From NCBI GenBank assembly GCA_024234435.1, contig JACKOF010000003.1, forward strand, positions 186,001-250,000: a DNA stretch of 64,000 nt. Direction: 5' to 3'. The stretch is from Pseudomonadales bacterium. Its GTDB lineage: Bacteria > Pseudomonadota > Gammaproteobacteria > Pseudomonadales > Porticoccaceae. Below, in pieces: positions 1-8,006 of this stretch. Each line of letters begins with the position of its first letter. Positions within the stretch are counted from its first letter, which is position 1. The notes beneath the pieces are model-generated. The model did not search any database, was not told the DNA's origin, and saw only the letters and a program-made list of their open reading frames with translations. The position numbers were made by a program, and so were the translations under genes.

Positions 1-423
1 ACGGTGCAGACAGAGGTTCGCTACGGGGAAGAAAACAGTCGCATAGACCTGCTGCTGTCTGATCACAAAGAAGACCGCAGCAAGCTCTGTTACATCGAAG
101 TTAAAAACGTCACGCTGGAAGCAGACCGTGACCCAACATTATTGCGTTTCCCCGATGCCATCACCAGCAGGGGGGTGAAGCACTTGCGTGAACTCCAGCT
201 AATGGTGGACCAAGGCCACCGTGCCGTATTGTTTTTCTGCGTACAACACAGCGGTGCGCAAAAAGTGACAGCGGCGGCAGATATTGATCCACTTTACGCC
301 AAAACCCTGCAAGCTGCGCAACAAAACGGCGTGGAAATTCTGGCTTATGGGTGTCGGCTACAGCCTGACGAAATTGTCATCACTCGAAAACTGACGTTTA
401 ATCGTCAGGAAATTATTGATTAA
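1..423 (+). CDS. sfsA: SfsA family protein (sugar fermentation stimulation / DNA-binding), 3' part only
   Basis: The frame is open at the first base, so the start lies outside the window; about 140 C-terminal residues are present of a family usually about 235 long. Recognisable SfsA features are R-x-D-L-L-L near the start, the C-Y-I-E-V-K-N-V-T-L motif (nuclease-like E-x-K) and the F-P-D-A-x-T-x-R-G-x-K-H-L block. SfsA is a conserved protein linked to sugar metabolism gene expression and nucleic-acid binding; its exact role is unsettled. It ends 63 bases before the CbrX-like gene on the same strand, an order like that around the cbr locus of Pseudomonas. Confidence 0.93.
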   Translation, partial: TVQTEVRYGEENSRIDLLLSDHKEDRSKLCYIEVKNVTLEADRDPTLLRFPDAITSRGVKHLRELQLMVDQGHRAVLFFCVQHSGAQKVTAAADIDPLYAKTLQAAQQNGVEILAYGCRLQPDEIVITRKLTFNRQEIID

Positions 424-486
424 CCTGACCGTGAGCCGTCAAACTGACTTTGTATAACCTGACAGGCAAAATGAGTATCTGCGTCC

Positions 487-657
487 ATGCTTAATTTTCG
501 TTCAGCCACATTACTGATATTGATAACCTGCGCACTTGGCCCCCTGACTTTTTATTGGGCCACCGCGCCCAGTGCGGAGTGGTATCGACCCTATATCCTC
601 TGGCTGCTAATCGTTACCGCCACTTGGTTATGGCGTTACCGCGGGTCTTCGGTCTGA
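487..657 (+). CDS. small membrane protein, CbrX-like, overlapping the sensor kinase start
   Basis: A 56-residue frame begins MLNFRSATLL and ends with a TGA whose last base is the A of the next ATG (TGATG at 655-659). It has two hydrophobic stretches, about residues 6-24 and 36-50, so it is probably a small inner-membrane protein. Its place directly before a CbrA-type kinase, with stop and start overlapping, matches cbrX of Pseudomonas, a small gene translationally coupled to cbrA. The overlap shows the kinase begins at 657 rather than at an upstream in-frame ATG at 555, which would lie within this gene. Assignment rests on position and topology, not on a motif. Confidence 0.72.
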   Translation: MLNFRSATLLILITCALGPLTFYWATAPSAEWYRPYILWLLIVTATWLWRYRGSSV

Positions 658-3590
658 TGTCTCTACTCCCCGACATTGAAAACGCCAGTCAGCTGGCGGG
701 CGGCTTTGCCCTGTTTGTACTGACTTATTTTCTTGCAGCCACCGCCGTTCGCAGCAAACTGATACCACAAAGAGTTGTCAGGCACCCACTGATTCACAGC
801 TTGGCTCTGGTTTCCATTACTGGCGTACTGACTTACTTTGGCATGGTTGAAATGGCCGGACGGTTCGGACTCAGTGCAATCCTGGCATTCATGTCGCTCA
901 CTGTCGCCTTTATTCTGGCTCCCCTGTTTCTTGAACCTCTGCGCTGGATTTCCCATGTCAATCGCTTTCCCAGCACTGCTGATTTACTGGTATACCGGTT
1001 CAGAACCCTGAGGTTCGGCAAGCTGACCACAGCGGGTATGTTCCTGGTGTTATTACCGATGGCAACCGCCCAGATAGAAGCGGTTGCACTTGGCATTCAA
1101 TATCTGTTGTCCGTAAAGAGCAGCGTGACCAATCGGCTGCTGGCTGGTTTACCGATTGCCGCCACCGTCATACTGCTGCTCTGGCGTTACAGTGCTGGTA
1201 GAAACCACCACGATATTGTTTCAGTCGCAATGGCGGCAGGCACCATCCTTTTACTGGTCTCCTTGCTGTTGGTGGGAACTGTCAGCGTATTTGGCATATT
1301 CGACAGTTTCGAAGGCATGTCTGAATGGCTGGCCGCTATCGGCACCAACACTGCCACGCCGGATTTCGAAGAGGGTTATGCACTCATCATGACCTTCATG
1401 CTGGCAGGCATGGCGATGCCACAAATATTTTATCTGCAATCGAAAGTCCGCTTTGCCACTGCGCAACTTAACTATGCATCGTGGTGCTTCCCTCTCTTGC
1501 TACTGCTGACAACGTTACCTATGTTCCCTCTGCTTTGGTCAGGTAGCGCGATGGAACTCAATGTTGCCGAACAAATGTATGTTCTCGCTCTGCCTAATAT
1601 CCTGCACATGCCTGGTGTCAGCCTGCTGGTGATTGCTGGGGGGTTTTCCGCGGCAGCGGGCGGGCTGATTGTTATCGCCATGTCAACCAGCCAAATGCTG
1701 GTGAATTACTGGGTTTTACCCGCTCAGAAATCTCTGGCAAAAGATGATCTTTACCACTGGTATGGCAAGCAAACCCGTATCGTCGCATCCATTATAATAT
1801 TGGCAGCCCTGATTTTTGGCGCATTTTCTACCGTATCCAGCATCACTGATCTGGCACTGATCTCACTGGTAGGAATTCTTCAGTTTACCCCGGCAGCAGT
1901 TGCCACATTTTACTTTCCCAGCATTAACCGGCAGGGTGTCACTTGTGGCATTATCGGCGGCCTGAGCCTCTGGTTCATTGGTCTGGTGTTACCTATATTT
2001 CTCGGCGAATGGGTCTGGACCGTACCTTGGCTGAATGCCCCGATTCCATTTGGTTCGTCCAATTGGCACAACTGGCTGCTCGAAGCCACTATGGTTAACC
2101 TTACTCTGTTGATACTGGCATCACGGTTTTCCGGCAGCAGCCCGGAAGAAATACGACATGCCGAACTCTGCGCACTGGACACATTACCTGTTCCCCAACG
2201 AGTGGAGCTGGCAAAACATTCCCTGACGGAAATTCGTCAGCGCCTGACCGATCAGGTGGGAGAAGCGGTCGCCAACGCTGAAGTTGACAAAGCATTACAG
2301 GGGCTGAATTTGACTGACGCCAACAATCAGCCATATGCGCTCCGGCTGGTCCGCGATGAACTTACTGCAAACCTGTGCAAGGTACTCGGTGTCTACACCA
2401 CTCAACGGGTAATTGACCAAGCCATCCCGCTGGGTCGCACAAACAACATTAGCGCTGACGATATCAACCTGCTGGAAACAGAGCTCAGTAAACATGGCAA
2501 GCAACTGACCGGGTTACCCGCTGAACTCAACAAATTGAGACTGCACCACCGCAACACCCTCAACAACTTACCTATTGGAGCCTGCTCGGTGGGTAGTGAT
2601 GGCGAAATCCTGCTGTGGAATCACGCCATGGAAAAATTCACGGGCATCAGCGCGGCAACAACACAAGGAACCCTGATCAGCGCCCTGCCCAGCCCCTGGA
2701 ACCTTCTGCTTGGCGAGTTTTCACAAAGTTCCGACACCCAGCAGCTGGCCATAAAGGTTTCACTTCTGTCACGCACCTGCTGCTGCAACCTCTTCAAAGC
2801 AGCTATCACCCGGGATTCACCAAAACTTCTGGGAAGTCAGGTGTTATTGCTTGAAGATATTACCGACACACTGTTACTGACACAGGAACTGGCCCACACA
2901 GAACGTCTCGCTTCGGTTGGCAGGCTGGCGGCCGGTGTTGCTCATGAGATTGGCAACCCGGTCACCGGCATCTCATGCCTGGCACAGGATGTAAAATCGG
3001 AACATACTAACAAGGGCATTCAGGAATCGATGGATATGATCCTGTCTCAAACTGGTCGCATCAGTAAAATTGTTAGCTCCCTGATCAATTTTTCCAGAAG
3101 TGGCGACCGCGGCACGCCACTGCATGTCCCTTTTTCGCTGCGTGATGCCGTCAGTGAAGCGGTGCAACTGATGATTCTGCAAGTCGACAAAAAGCCGATG
3201 AGCTACCAGAATAACGTTTCTGAAAACGAAAAAATCGAAGGCGACCTTCACCAGATCACACAGGTCTTTGTTAATCTCCTGAGCAATGCCCGTGATGCCA
3301 GCCCGCCCTCATCTACCATTATCATTGACGCACGACGAGACAATGACAGTGTTATGGTAACGGTTACCGATCAGGGTAAGGGTATTGACGACGAGCTGTT
3401 GAAGCAGGTTTTTGAGCCATTTGTCACAACCAAGGAAGCGGGTGAAGGCACAGGGCTGGGATTATCGCTGGTATACAGTATTATCAAAAACCATGGTGGC
3501 GATATACACTTTGAAAACCTTAATCCAGGAGGCAGAATGCATATACAGCTTCCTATCAAGAACAACCGTTTACAGCAGGCCCATTCGTGA
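657..3590 (+). CDS. cbrA: CbrA-type sensor histidine kinase with N-terminal sodium/solute symporter domain
   Basis: 977 residues, the usual CbrA length. Residues 1 to about 500 are a multi-helix SLC5-like transporter domain; a STAC-like linker follows (about 520-620), then a PAS domain (about 630-720). The kinase core has the H-box A-G-V-A-H-E-I-G-N-P with His763, an N-box around 872 (N-L-L-S-N-A-R-D-A) and G-boxes D-Q-G-K-G-I and G-E-G-T-G-L-G-L. CbrA in Pseudomonas couples histidine transport or sensing to carbon/nitrogen balance control with CbrB. Translation is probably coupled to the small gene upstream (TGATG), and the end overlaps the response regulator (GTGA at 3587-3590), giving a three-gene operon. 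The ligand here is inferred, not shown. Confidence 0.9.
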   Translation: MSLLPDIENASQLAGGFALFVLTYFLAATAVRSKLIPQRVVRHPLIHSLALVSITGVLTYFGMVEMAGRFGLSAILAFMSLTVAFILAPLFLEPLRWISHVNRFPSTADLLVYRFRTLRFGKLTTAGMFLVLLPMATAQIEAVALGIQYLLSVKSSVTNRLLAGLPIAATVILLLWRYSAGRNHHDIVSVAMAAGTILLLVSLLLVGTVSVFGIFDSFEGMSEWLAAIGTNTATPDFEEGYALIMTFMLAGMAMPQIFYLQSKVRFATAQLNYASWCFPLLLLLTTLPMFPLLWSGSAMELNVAEQMYVLALPNILHMPGVSLLVIAGGFSAAAGGLIVIAMSTSQMLVNYWVLPAQKSLAKDDLYHWYGKQTRIVASIIILAALIFGAFSTVSSITDLALISLVGILQFTPAAVATFYFPSINRQGVTCGIIGGLSLWFIGLVLPIFLGEWVWTVPWLNAPIPFGSSNWHNWLLEATMVNLTLLILASRFSGSSPEEIRHAELCALDTLPVPQRVELAKHSLTEIRQRLTDQVGEAVANAEVDKALQGLNLTDANNQPYALRLVRDELTANLCKVLGVYTTQRVIDQAIPLGRTNNISADDINLLETELSKHGKQLTGLPAELNKLRLHHRNTLNNLPIGACSVGSDGEILLWNHAMEKFTGISAATTQGTLISALPSPWNLLLGEFSQSSDTQQLAIKVSLLSRTCCCNLFKAAITRDSPKLLGSQVLLLEDITDTLLLTQELAHTERLASVGRLAAGVAHEIGNPVTGISCLAQDVKSEHTNKGIQESMDMILSQTGRISKIVSSLINFSRSGDRGTPLHVPFSLRDAVSEAVQLMILQVDKKPMSYQNNVSENEKIEGDLHQITQVFVNLLSNARDASPPSSTIIIDARRDNDSVMVTVTDQGKGIDDELLKQVFEPFVTTKEAGEGTGLGLSLVYSIIKNHGGDIHFENLNPGGRMHIQLPIKNNRLQQAHS

Positions 3591-4168
3591 CACGTGAAAC
3601 CACTACTGAAAATATGACCAAGATTCTGATCGTTGAAGATGAAGACATTATTCGTCATTCACTGGCGAAACTACTGACCAAGCATCACTACGCTGTATCA
3701 GACGTACGCAGTATCAACGAAGCACTGAACAACTTCCGGCTCTCGGAGTTTTCACTGATTATCAGCGACCTTCGGCTACCGGGTGGTCTGGGTAGTGAAT
3801 TTATCAAGCTGGCCAAAAATATCCCTGTCATCATTATGACCAGTTACGCCAATCTGAGATCAGCTGTTGATATCATGCGTTCTGGCGCCGCAGATTATAT
3901 TCCCAAACCTTTTGATCAGAGTGAAATACTGGAAGCCGTCAAACGTGCTCTGGACAAAAACAAAAACAAAGAGCAGACGCACGATATTCAGCAAGGCACC
4001 ATGTCTCTAGAGAGCTATTTCACCCAGTTCGTACTCGAAAACCAGGATAACATGAGTGAAACCGAGCTGGCTGAAAAGCTCGGAGTCAGCAGAAAATGCC
4101 TGTGGGAACGACGCCAAAAACTCGGCATTCCGCGCAAGAAAACATCCAGAAAATCTTCTGCCGGTTAA
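3587..4168 (+). CDS. response regulator in the CbrB position: receiver plus Fis-type HTH, no AAA+ domain
   Basis: 193 residues from a GTG overlapping the kinase stop; ATG at 3614 is an alternative start. The receiver has the acidic pair (E-D-E-D), phosphoacceptor Asp61 in I-I-S-D-L-R-L-P, Thr/Ser in I-M-T-S and Lys in P-K-P-F. Residues about 137-185 form a Fis/HTH_8-like helix-turn-helix (ETELAEKLGVSRKCLWERR). Pseudomonas CbrB is about 480 residues and carries a sigma-54-activating AAA+ ATPase between these domains; here only a short polar linker joins them. The layout resembles RegA/PrrA/ActR regulators. It probably acts on sigma-70-type promoters, and the adjacent CrcZ-like RNA is the obvious candidate target. 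The two intact domains argue against a recent frameshift or deletion. Confidence 0.85.
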   Translation: MTRETTTENMTKILIVEDEDIIRHSLAKLLTKHHYAVSDVRSINEALNNFRLSEFSLIISDLRLPGGLGSEFIKLAKNIPVIIMTSYANLRSAVDIMRSGAADYIPKPFDQSEILEAVKRALDKNKNKEQTHDIQQGTMSLESYFTQFVLENQDNMSETELAEKLGVSRKCLWERRQKLGIPRKKTSRKSSAG

Positions 4169-4260
4169 GCTTGCAGAAGGCCATAGCGCTGAACTTCACA
4201 GTCGGAAACTGAGTAGTTCCGTAACACGAAGTACAAAAAAAGCCATGAAAACAGTAACTA

Positions 4261-4277
4261 ACACCCGCTTTAGGTGT
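4261..4277. promoter_or_regulatory. short inverted repeat upstream of the putative sRNA
   Basis: ACACC at 4261-4265 and GGTGT at 4273-4277 are perfect inverted arms separated by 7 bases. The element lies 93 bases after the response-regulator stop and about 20 bases before a possible -10 box (TAACAT, 4296-4301) with no good -35 box. It could be an operator for the regulator upstream or a weak terminator of its mRNA, because a short T-rich run follows. Confidence 0.3.
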
Positions 4278-4301
4278 ATTTTTATGTTTGCCGTGTAACA
4301 T

Positions 4302-4420
4302 AGCGGCCAGAATAACAATAAATAACAACAATAAAGACTAGTTGCTTTTTGGCATACAAGGGGAACAATGTAAGTCAAATGGCCTATGGGATTAAAGGGA
4401 GCCGTACGGCTCCCTTTTTT
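4302..4420 (+). ncRNA. candidate CrcZ-like small RNA (Hfq/Crc decoy) with clustered AANAANAA motifs
   Basis: Between the CbrB-position regulator and pcnB, exactly where crcZ lies in Pseudomonas, is a non-coding stretch ending in a strong intrinsic terminator (4394-4420). It contains overlapping catabolite-activity motifs of the AANAANAA form: AATAACAA (4311-4318), AACAATAA (4314-4321), AATAACAA (4321-4328), AACAACAA (4324-4331) and AACAATAA (4327-4334). In Pseudomonas, Hfq with Crc binds this motif on target mRNAs, and CrcZ sequesters Hfq when preferred carbon sources run out. The 5' end is a guess from a possible -10 box at 4296-4301. It would be about 115-120 nt, much shorter than Pseudomonas CrcZ (about 400 nt). 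Function is inferred from position, motif and terminator. Confidence 0.6.
4394..4420 (+). terminator. Rho-independent terminator of the putative CrcZ-like RNA
   Basis: Perfect 7-bp stem GGGAGCC (4397-4403) / GGCTCCC (4408-4414) with GTAC loop, extended by AAA/TTT, followed by a run of six T (4415-4420). No protein gene ends nearby: the regulator stops at 4168. The terminator therefore implies a separate short transcript. Confidence 0.88.
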
Positions 4421-4570
4421 CATATTCTGCATTTGTTCAAAGCCCCCCAACCTGAAAAAAACCAGCCCCGAACAGAAGCTTCAACGCAATTGTCAAACCC
4501 GTCCCCCAACCCAAGCCATTGACCACCTGCTGTGATAGAATGCGCGCCTTAATGAGAACCTGCCAGACAC

Positions 4571-5965
4571 ATGCTGAATAAAATAAAAACAATAATCGAC
4601 ACCCGGTTCATGCCCCGCAAGAAAAACGGAAATTCTGCAAGCGGGCCCTGCAACCTGCCTGCGGCCAAATACGGCATTACCGCCAAAAAAATCAGCAATG
4701 GTGCGAAAACCGTTGTTTCGGCATTGACCGATGCCGGCTACGAAGCCTACGTTGTCGGCGGCTGTGTCCGGGATATATTGCTCGACCTGCACCCCAAGGA
4801 TTTTGATGTCGCCACAAATGCTACGCCAGAACAGGTCAAAGCCATTTTCAACCGATCACGTATCGTCGGACGTCGTTTCCAGATAGTGCATGTTCGCATG
4901 GGCAGAGAAGTGATAGAAGTCACGACCTTCCGCGCCCACCACCAGCAAACAGAAACAGGCAGAGTGGACCAGCGTGAAACCTCGCGGCGTTCAGACAAGG
5001 GCTTACTGCTACGCGACAACATTTTCGGCACCATTGATCAGGATGCCTGCCGACGTGACTTCACCATGAACGCACTTTATTACCATCCGCAGGATAACAA
5101 ACTCTACGACTATGCAAACGGTGTGACGGATATCGAAAACCGCACTATTCGCATTATCGGCGATGCCAGTCTGCGTTACCGCGAAGACCCCGTGAGAATG
5201 CTCAGGGCCGTGCGTTTCGCCGCCAAGCTGGGGTTCGATATTGAACCTGAAACAGCAAAACCGATTCAGAAACTGGGCAAACTGTTAGCCGAAATTCCTC
5301 CCGCCCGGCTTTTCGACGAATCCCTCAAACTGTTCATGAACGGACAGGCTCTTGCTACATTCGGCCTGCTGCGGGAATACGATCTATTCAGCAAACTTTT
5401 TCCCGAAACCGACAACGTTCTGAAAAATGAGCAGGAACCCTGGATGCTGCCTTTTCTGGAACTGGCGTTAACCAATACCGACAAGCGGATTCGGGCCGAT
5501 AAAGGTGTGACACCCGCTTTTCTCTATGCCGCGTTGCTTTGGCCTGCCCAGAAATCATTGTACGACCATTACTGCAACCAGGGTGAACCGCCATTGTATG
5601 CGATGCAGCGCGCGGCAGCAGAAACCGTGCACCGGCAATGCCAGCATATCGCTATTCCCAAACGCTTTTCCATTCCCATGAGAGAGATCTGGGAAATGCA
5701 GCTGCGCCTTCCCAAACGCAGAGGCAAGCAGGCCCAACGGTTAATGGAACACAAACGCTTTCGCGCTGGCTACGATTTTCTGCTCTTGCGCGAAGACGTA
5801 GCCGAAACCAAGCCGGGGCTAGGTGACTGGTGGACAAAGTATCAGGATGTAGACGAGAACCACAGGGCGGAAATGGTGAATGCTCTGGCCAACCGAACAA
5901 AGCCCAGAGCACGGCGCTCCGGTTCACGGAAACGCAGTTCCCAGCCACCACCTTCAGAGAGCTGA
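4571..5965 (+). CDS. pcnB: poly(A) polymerase I
   Basis: 464 residues. PcnB adds 3' poly(A) tails to RNAs and so promotes their decay. The nucleotidyltransferase signature is present near residues 55-75: V-V-G-G-C-V-R-D followed by P-K-D-F-D-V-A-T, with the catalytic acidic pair in D-F-D. A Y-R-E-D-P-V-R-M-L-R-A-V-R-F-A block typical of bacterial poly(A) polymerases and tRNA nucleotidyltransferases follows. The C-terminus is Arg/Ser-rich (KPRARRSGSRKRSSQ), as usual for PcnB and not for CCA enzymes. It lies three bases from folK, an order shared with Pseudomonas and E. coli. The N-terminal 45 residues are variable, so the true start could be slightly downstream. Confidence 0.95.
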   Translation: MLNKIKTIIDTRFMPRKKNGNSASGPCNLPAAKYGITAKKISNGAKTVVSALTDAGYEAYVVGGCVRDILLDLHPKDFDVATNATPEQVKAIFNRSRIVGRRFQIVHVRMGREVIEVTTFRAHHQQTETGRVDQRETSRRSDKGLLLRDNIFGTIDQDACRRDFTMNALYYHPQDNKLYDYANGVTDIENRTIRIIGDASLRYREDPVRMLRAVRFAAKLGFDIEPETAKPIQKLGKLLAEIPPARLFDESLKLFMNGQALATFGLLREYDLFSKLFPETDNVLKNEQEPWMLPFLELALTNTDKRIRADKGVTPAFLYAALLWPAQKSLYDHYCNQGEPPLYAMQRAAAETVHRQCQHIAIPKRFSIPMREIWEMQLRLPKRRGKQAQRLMEHKRFRAGYDFLLLREDVAETKPGLGDWWTKYQDVDENHRAEMVNALANRTKPRARRSGSRKRSSQPPPSES

Positions 5966-5968
5966 CTC

Positions 5969-6481
5969 GTGTCCGTTGTCTGTTATATCGCGCTCGGCAG
6001 CAACCTCGACAGCCCTCTGCGACAAGTAACAACCGCTGTAGCCGAAATCTCTGCTATCAACAACGTCAGGCTTATCGAGCAGTCATCCTGGTACCAGACA
6101 CCTGCCATTGGTCCCCCCGGACAACCGGACTATATCAACGGCGTTATTGCGCTGGAGACATCGCTGCCCCCTCTGGCACTGCTCGACGTCCTGCAAGCCA
6201 TTGAAAATACTCATTTACGTATAAGAAAAGAACGCTGGGGCCCAAGAACACTGGATCTGGATATCCTGCTATACGGCAAACAGATCATTAATACCGAGCG
6301 CCTCACTGTCCCTCACCCGGAAATAAAGCATCGCAGCTTTGTGCTCTACCCTCTGGCGGAAATTTGTCCGCAATTAAAATTACCCGATGGCACTAATGTG
6401 CAACAACTATTGGAAAATTGTTCGCCAGGCGGTATGGTTCAGCTCTCGAAACCCGCACGCAGTAATGACCAGGCTATATGA
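5969..6481 (+). CDS. folK: 2-amino-4-hydroxy-6-hydroxymethyldihydropteridine pyrophosphokinase (HPPK)
   Basis: 170 residues from a GTG start three bases after the pcnB stop. HPPK transfers pyrophosphate from ATP to hydroxymethyldihydropterin in folate synthesis. Hallmarks: I-A-L-G-S-N-L near the N-terminus, the signature R-W-G-P-R-T-L-D-L-D-I-L-L-Y holding the two Mg-binding aspartates, and V-P-H-P. The TGA stop overlaps the next gene's ATG (ATGA at 6478-6481), which indicates translational coupling in a pcnB-folK-dNK-panB operon. Confidence 0.96.
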   Translation: MSVVCYIALGSNLDSPLRQVTTAVAEISAINNVRLIEQSSWYQTPAIGPPGQPDYINGVIALETSLPPLALLDVLQAIENTHLRIRKERWGPRTLDLDILLYGKQIINTERLTVPHPEIKHRSFVLYPLAEICPQLKLPDGTNVQQLLENCSPGGMVQLSKPARSNDQAI

Positions 6482-7197
6482 CCGCGCAATTGTTGCCAAA
6501 TGACCTCAACGTTGATCTAGAACAGTATCAGGTACCCCGCTACATTGCCGTCGAAGGCCCTATTGGCGTGGGTAAAACTACCCTTGCAAAGCGCCTGGCT
6601 GACAGCTTCAATTACGAAGCATTGCTGGAACAGGCAGAAGAAAATCCGTTTCTCGAGCGCTTCTACCAGAATCGCCGTTCCGCAGCCCTGCCCACACAGC
6701 TGTTTTTTCTGTTTCAGCGCGCCCAGCAAATCAACGAGCTTCGACAGGGTGACATCTTTCAGCCTGTTCGCGTTGCCGACTTCCTGATTGAAAAAGACCC
6801 ACTGTTTGCCAGAGTCACACTGGATGATGACGAACTGCGCCTGTATCAAAGCGTTTATCAGCACATGACCATCGATGCCCCGGTTCCCGACCTGGTCATC
6901 TACTTGCAGGCGCCAACGGATGTTCTATTAGACAGAATCCACAACCGCGGCATAGCCAGTGAGAGAAACATAGACGAGGCCTACCTGACCCAGCTGAACG
7001 AAGCCTACACACAGTTCTTCTACTACTATGAAGACGCTCCCTTGCTGATTGTCAACGCAACAGAAATAGACCTGGTCAACAACCAGAACGATTACCAGAG
7101 CCTCGTCAAGTACATGTTGGGCATTAAAAGCGGCCGCCATTATTACAATCCCGGCTCCTATAAAGACAATCAGTACAGCACGGGTACTCACCTGTAA
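6478..7197 (+). CDS. deoxynucleoside kinase (dGK/dAK family)
   Basis: 239 residues starting inside the folK stop. The P-loop G-P-I-G-V-G-K-T-T spans residues 27-35. Other family traits are E-x-x-x-E-N-P-F-L-x-x-F-Y, the F-F-L-F-Q-R-A-Q-Q substrate-helix motif, a D-F-L-I-E-K-D-P-L-F-A segment in place of the D-R-S/Y motif, and a lid R-G-I-A-S-E-R. Such kinases phosphorylate salvaged deoxynucleosides; exact base specificity cannot be read here. A kinase between folK and panB is not the enterobacterial layout but fits marine gammaproteobacteria. It is 12 bases from panB. Confidence 0.88.
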   Translation: MTAQLLPNDLNVDLEQYQVPRYIAVEGPIGVGKTTLAKRLADSFNYEALLEQAEENPFLERFYQNRRSAALPTQLFFLFQRAQQINELRQGDIFQPVRVADFLIEKDPLFARVTLDDDELRLYQSVYQHMTIDAPVPDLVIYLQAPTDVLLDRIHNRGIASERNIDEAYLTQLNEAYTQFFYYYEDAPLLIVNATEIDLVNNQNDYQSLVKYMLGIKSGRHYYNPGSYKDNQYSTGTHL

Positions 7198-7209
7198 CAG
7201 GAATTCAAT

Positions 7210-8001
7210 ATGAAAACCGTCACCATTAACACGCTCAACGCGCTCAAGCAGCAAGGTGAAAAGTTTCCGGTTATCACCGCTTATGATGCCTCCTTTGCCG
7301 CGCTAATCGAGCAGGCAAGTATCGAAGTCATACTCGTGGGCGATTCGCTGGGCAATGTGATTCAGGGTCAGGACAGCACTGTGCCCGTTACCGTGGAGCA
7401 AATGGCCTATCACACCGAATCGGTAAAACGCGGCAACAACAAATCGCTGATTATCACCGACCTCCCTTTCATGGCTTACGCCACCCCCGAACAAGCCATG
7501 GAAAACTCAGCCCACCTGATGCAGGCGGGTGCGCATATGGTCAAACTCGAAGGCGGTGCATGGCTCGCTGAAACCGTGCATTTACTGAGTGAAAGAGGTA
7601 TTCCTGTCTGCGGTCATCTGGGCTTAACCCCCCAATCCGTCAACAAACTGGGAGGCTACCGGGTGCAGGGTCGCGATGAAGACGCCGCAGCCGAAATGCT
7701 AGCCGACGCCAGACTGTTAGAAAGCGCTGGCATAGACATGCTGGTACTGGAATGCGTTCCCACAGCGCTGGCCAGTGACATCAGCAAAACCCTGAGTATA
7801 CCGGTAATCGGCATTGGTGCAGGGCCTGAAACAGACGCACAAGTACTGGTCATCTACGACATGCTTGGGCTATCACCCAGACACCCCAAATTCAGCAAAA
7901 ACTTTCTGGCCGAAACCGGCAGCGTGCTTGAAGCACTGGAGGCCTACGCAAGTGCTGTACGCAGCAACAGCTTTCCGCAGCCAGAGCACAGCTTCAAATA
8001 A
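7210..8001 (+). CDS. panB: 3-methyl-2-oxobutanoate hydroxymethyltransferase (ketopantoate synthase)
   Basis: 263 residues, the standard PanB length. It makes ketopantoate from alpha-ketoisovalerate and methylene-tetrahydrofolate, the first step of pantothenate/CoA synthesis. Visible motifs: T-A-Y-D-A-S-F-A, V-G-D-S-L-G-N-V-I-Q-G with Mg-binding Asp, K-L-E-G-G, G-H-L-G-L-T-P-Q-S and I-G-I-G-A-G-P. An AGGA ribosome site stands about 8 bases before the ATG. In most relatives panC follows, but here a hydrolase gene comes next, so panC must be elsewhere or absent. Confidence 0.96.
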   Translation: MKTVTINTLNALKQQGEKFPVITAYDASFAALIEQASIEVILVGDSLGNVIQGQDSTVPVTVEQMAYHTESVKRGNNKSLIITDLPFMAYATPEQAMENSAHLMQAGAHMVKLEGGAWLAETVHLLSERGIPVCGHLGLTPQSVNKLGGYRVQGRDEDAAAEMLADARLLESAGIDMLVLECVPTALASDISKTLSIPVIGIGAGPETDAQVLVIYDMLGLSPRHPKFSKNFLAETGSVLEALEAYASAVRSNSFPQPEHSFK

Positions 8002-8006
8002 ACCTG

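Noticed and set aside
555..656. Upstream start for the CbrA-type kinase at 555
   Set aside because: It would overlap the small CbrX-like gene; family alignment and the TGATG overlap support 657.
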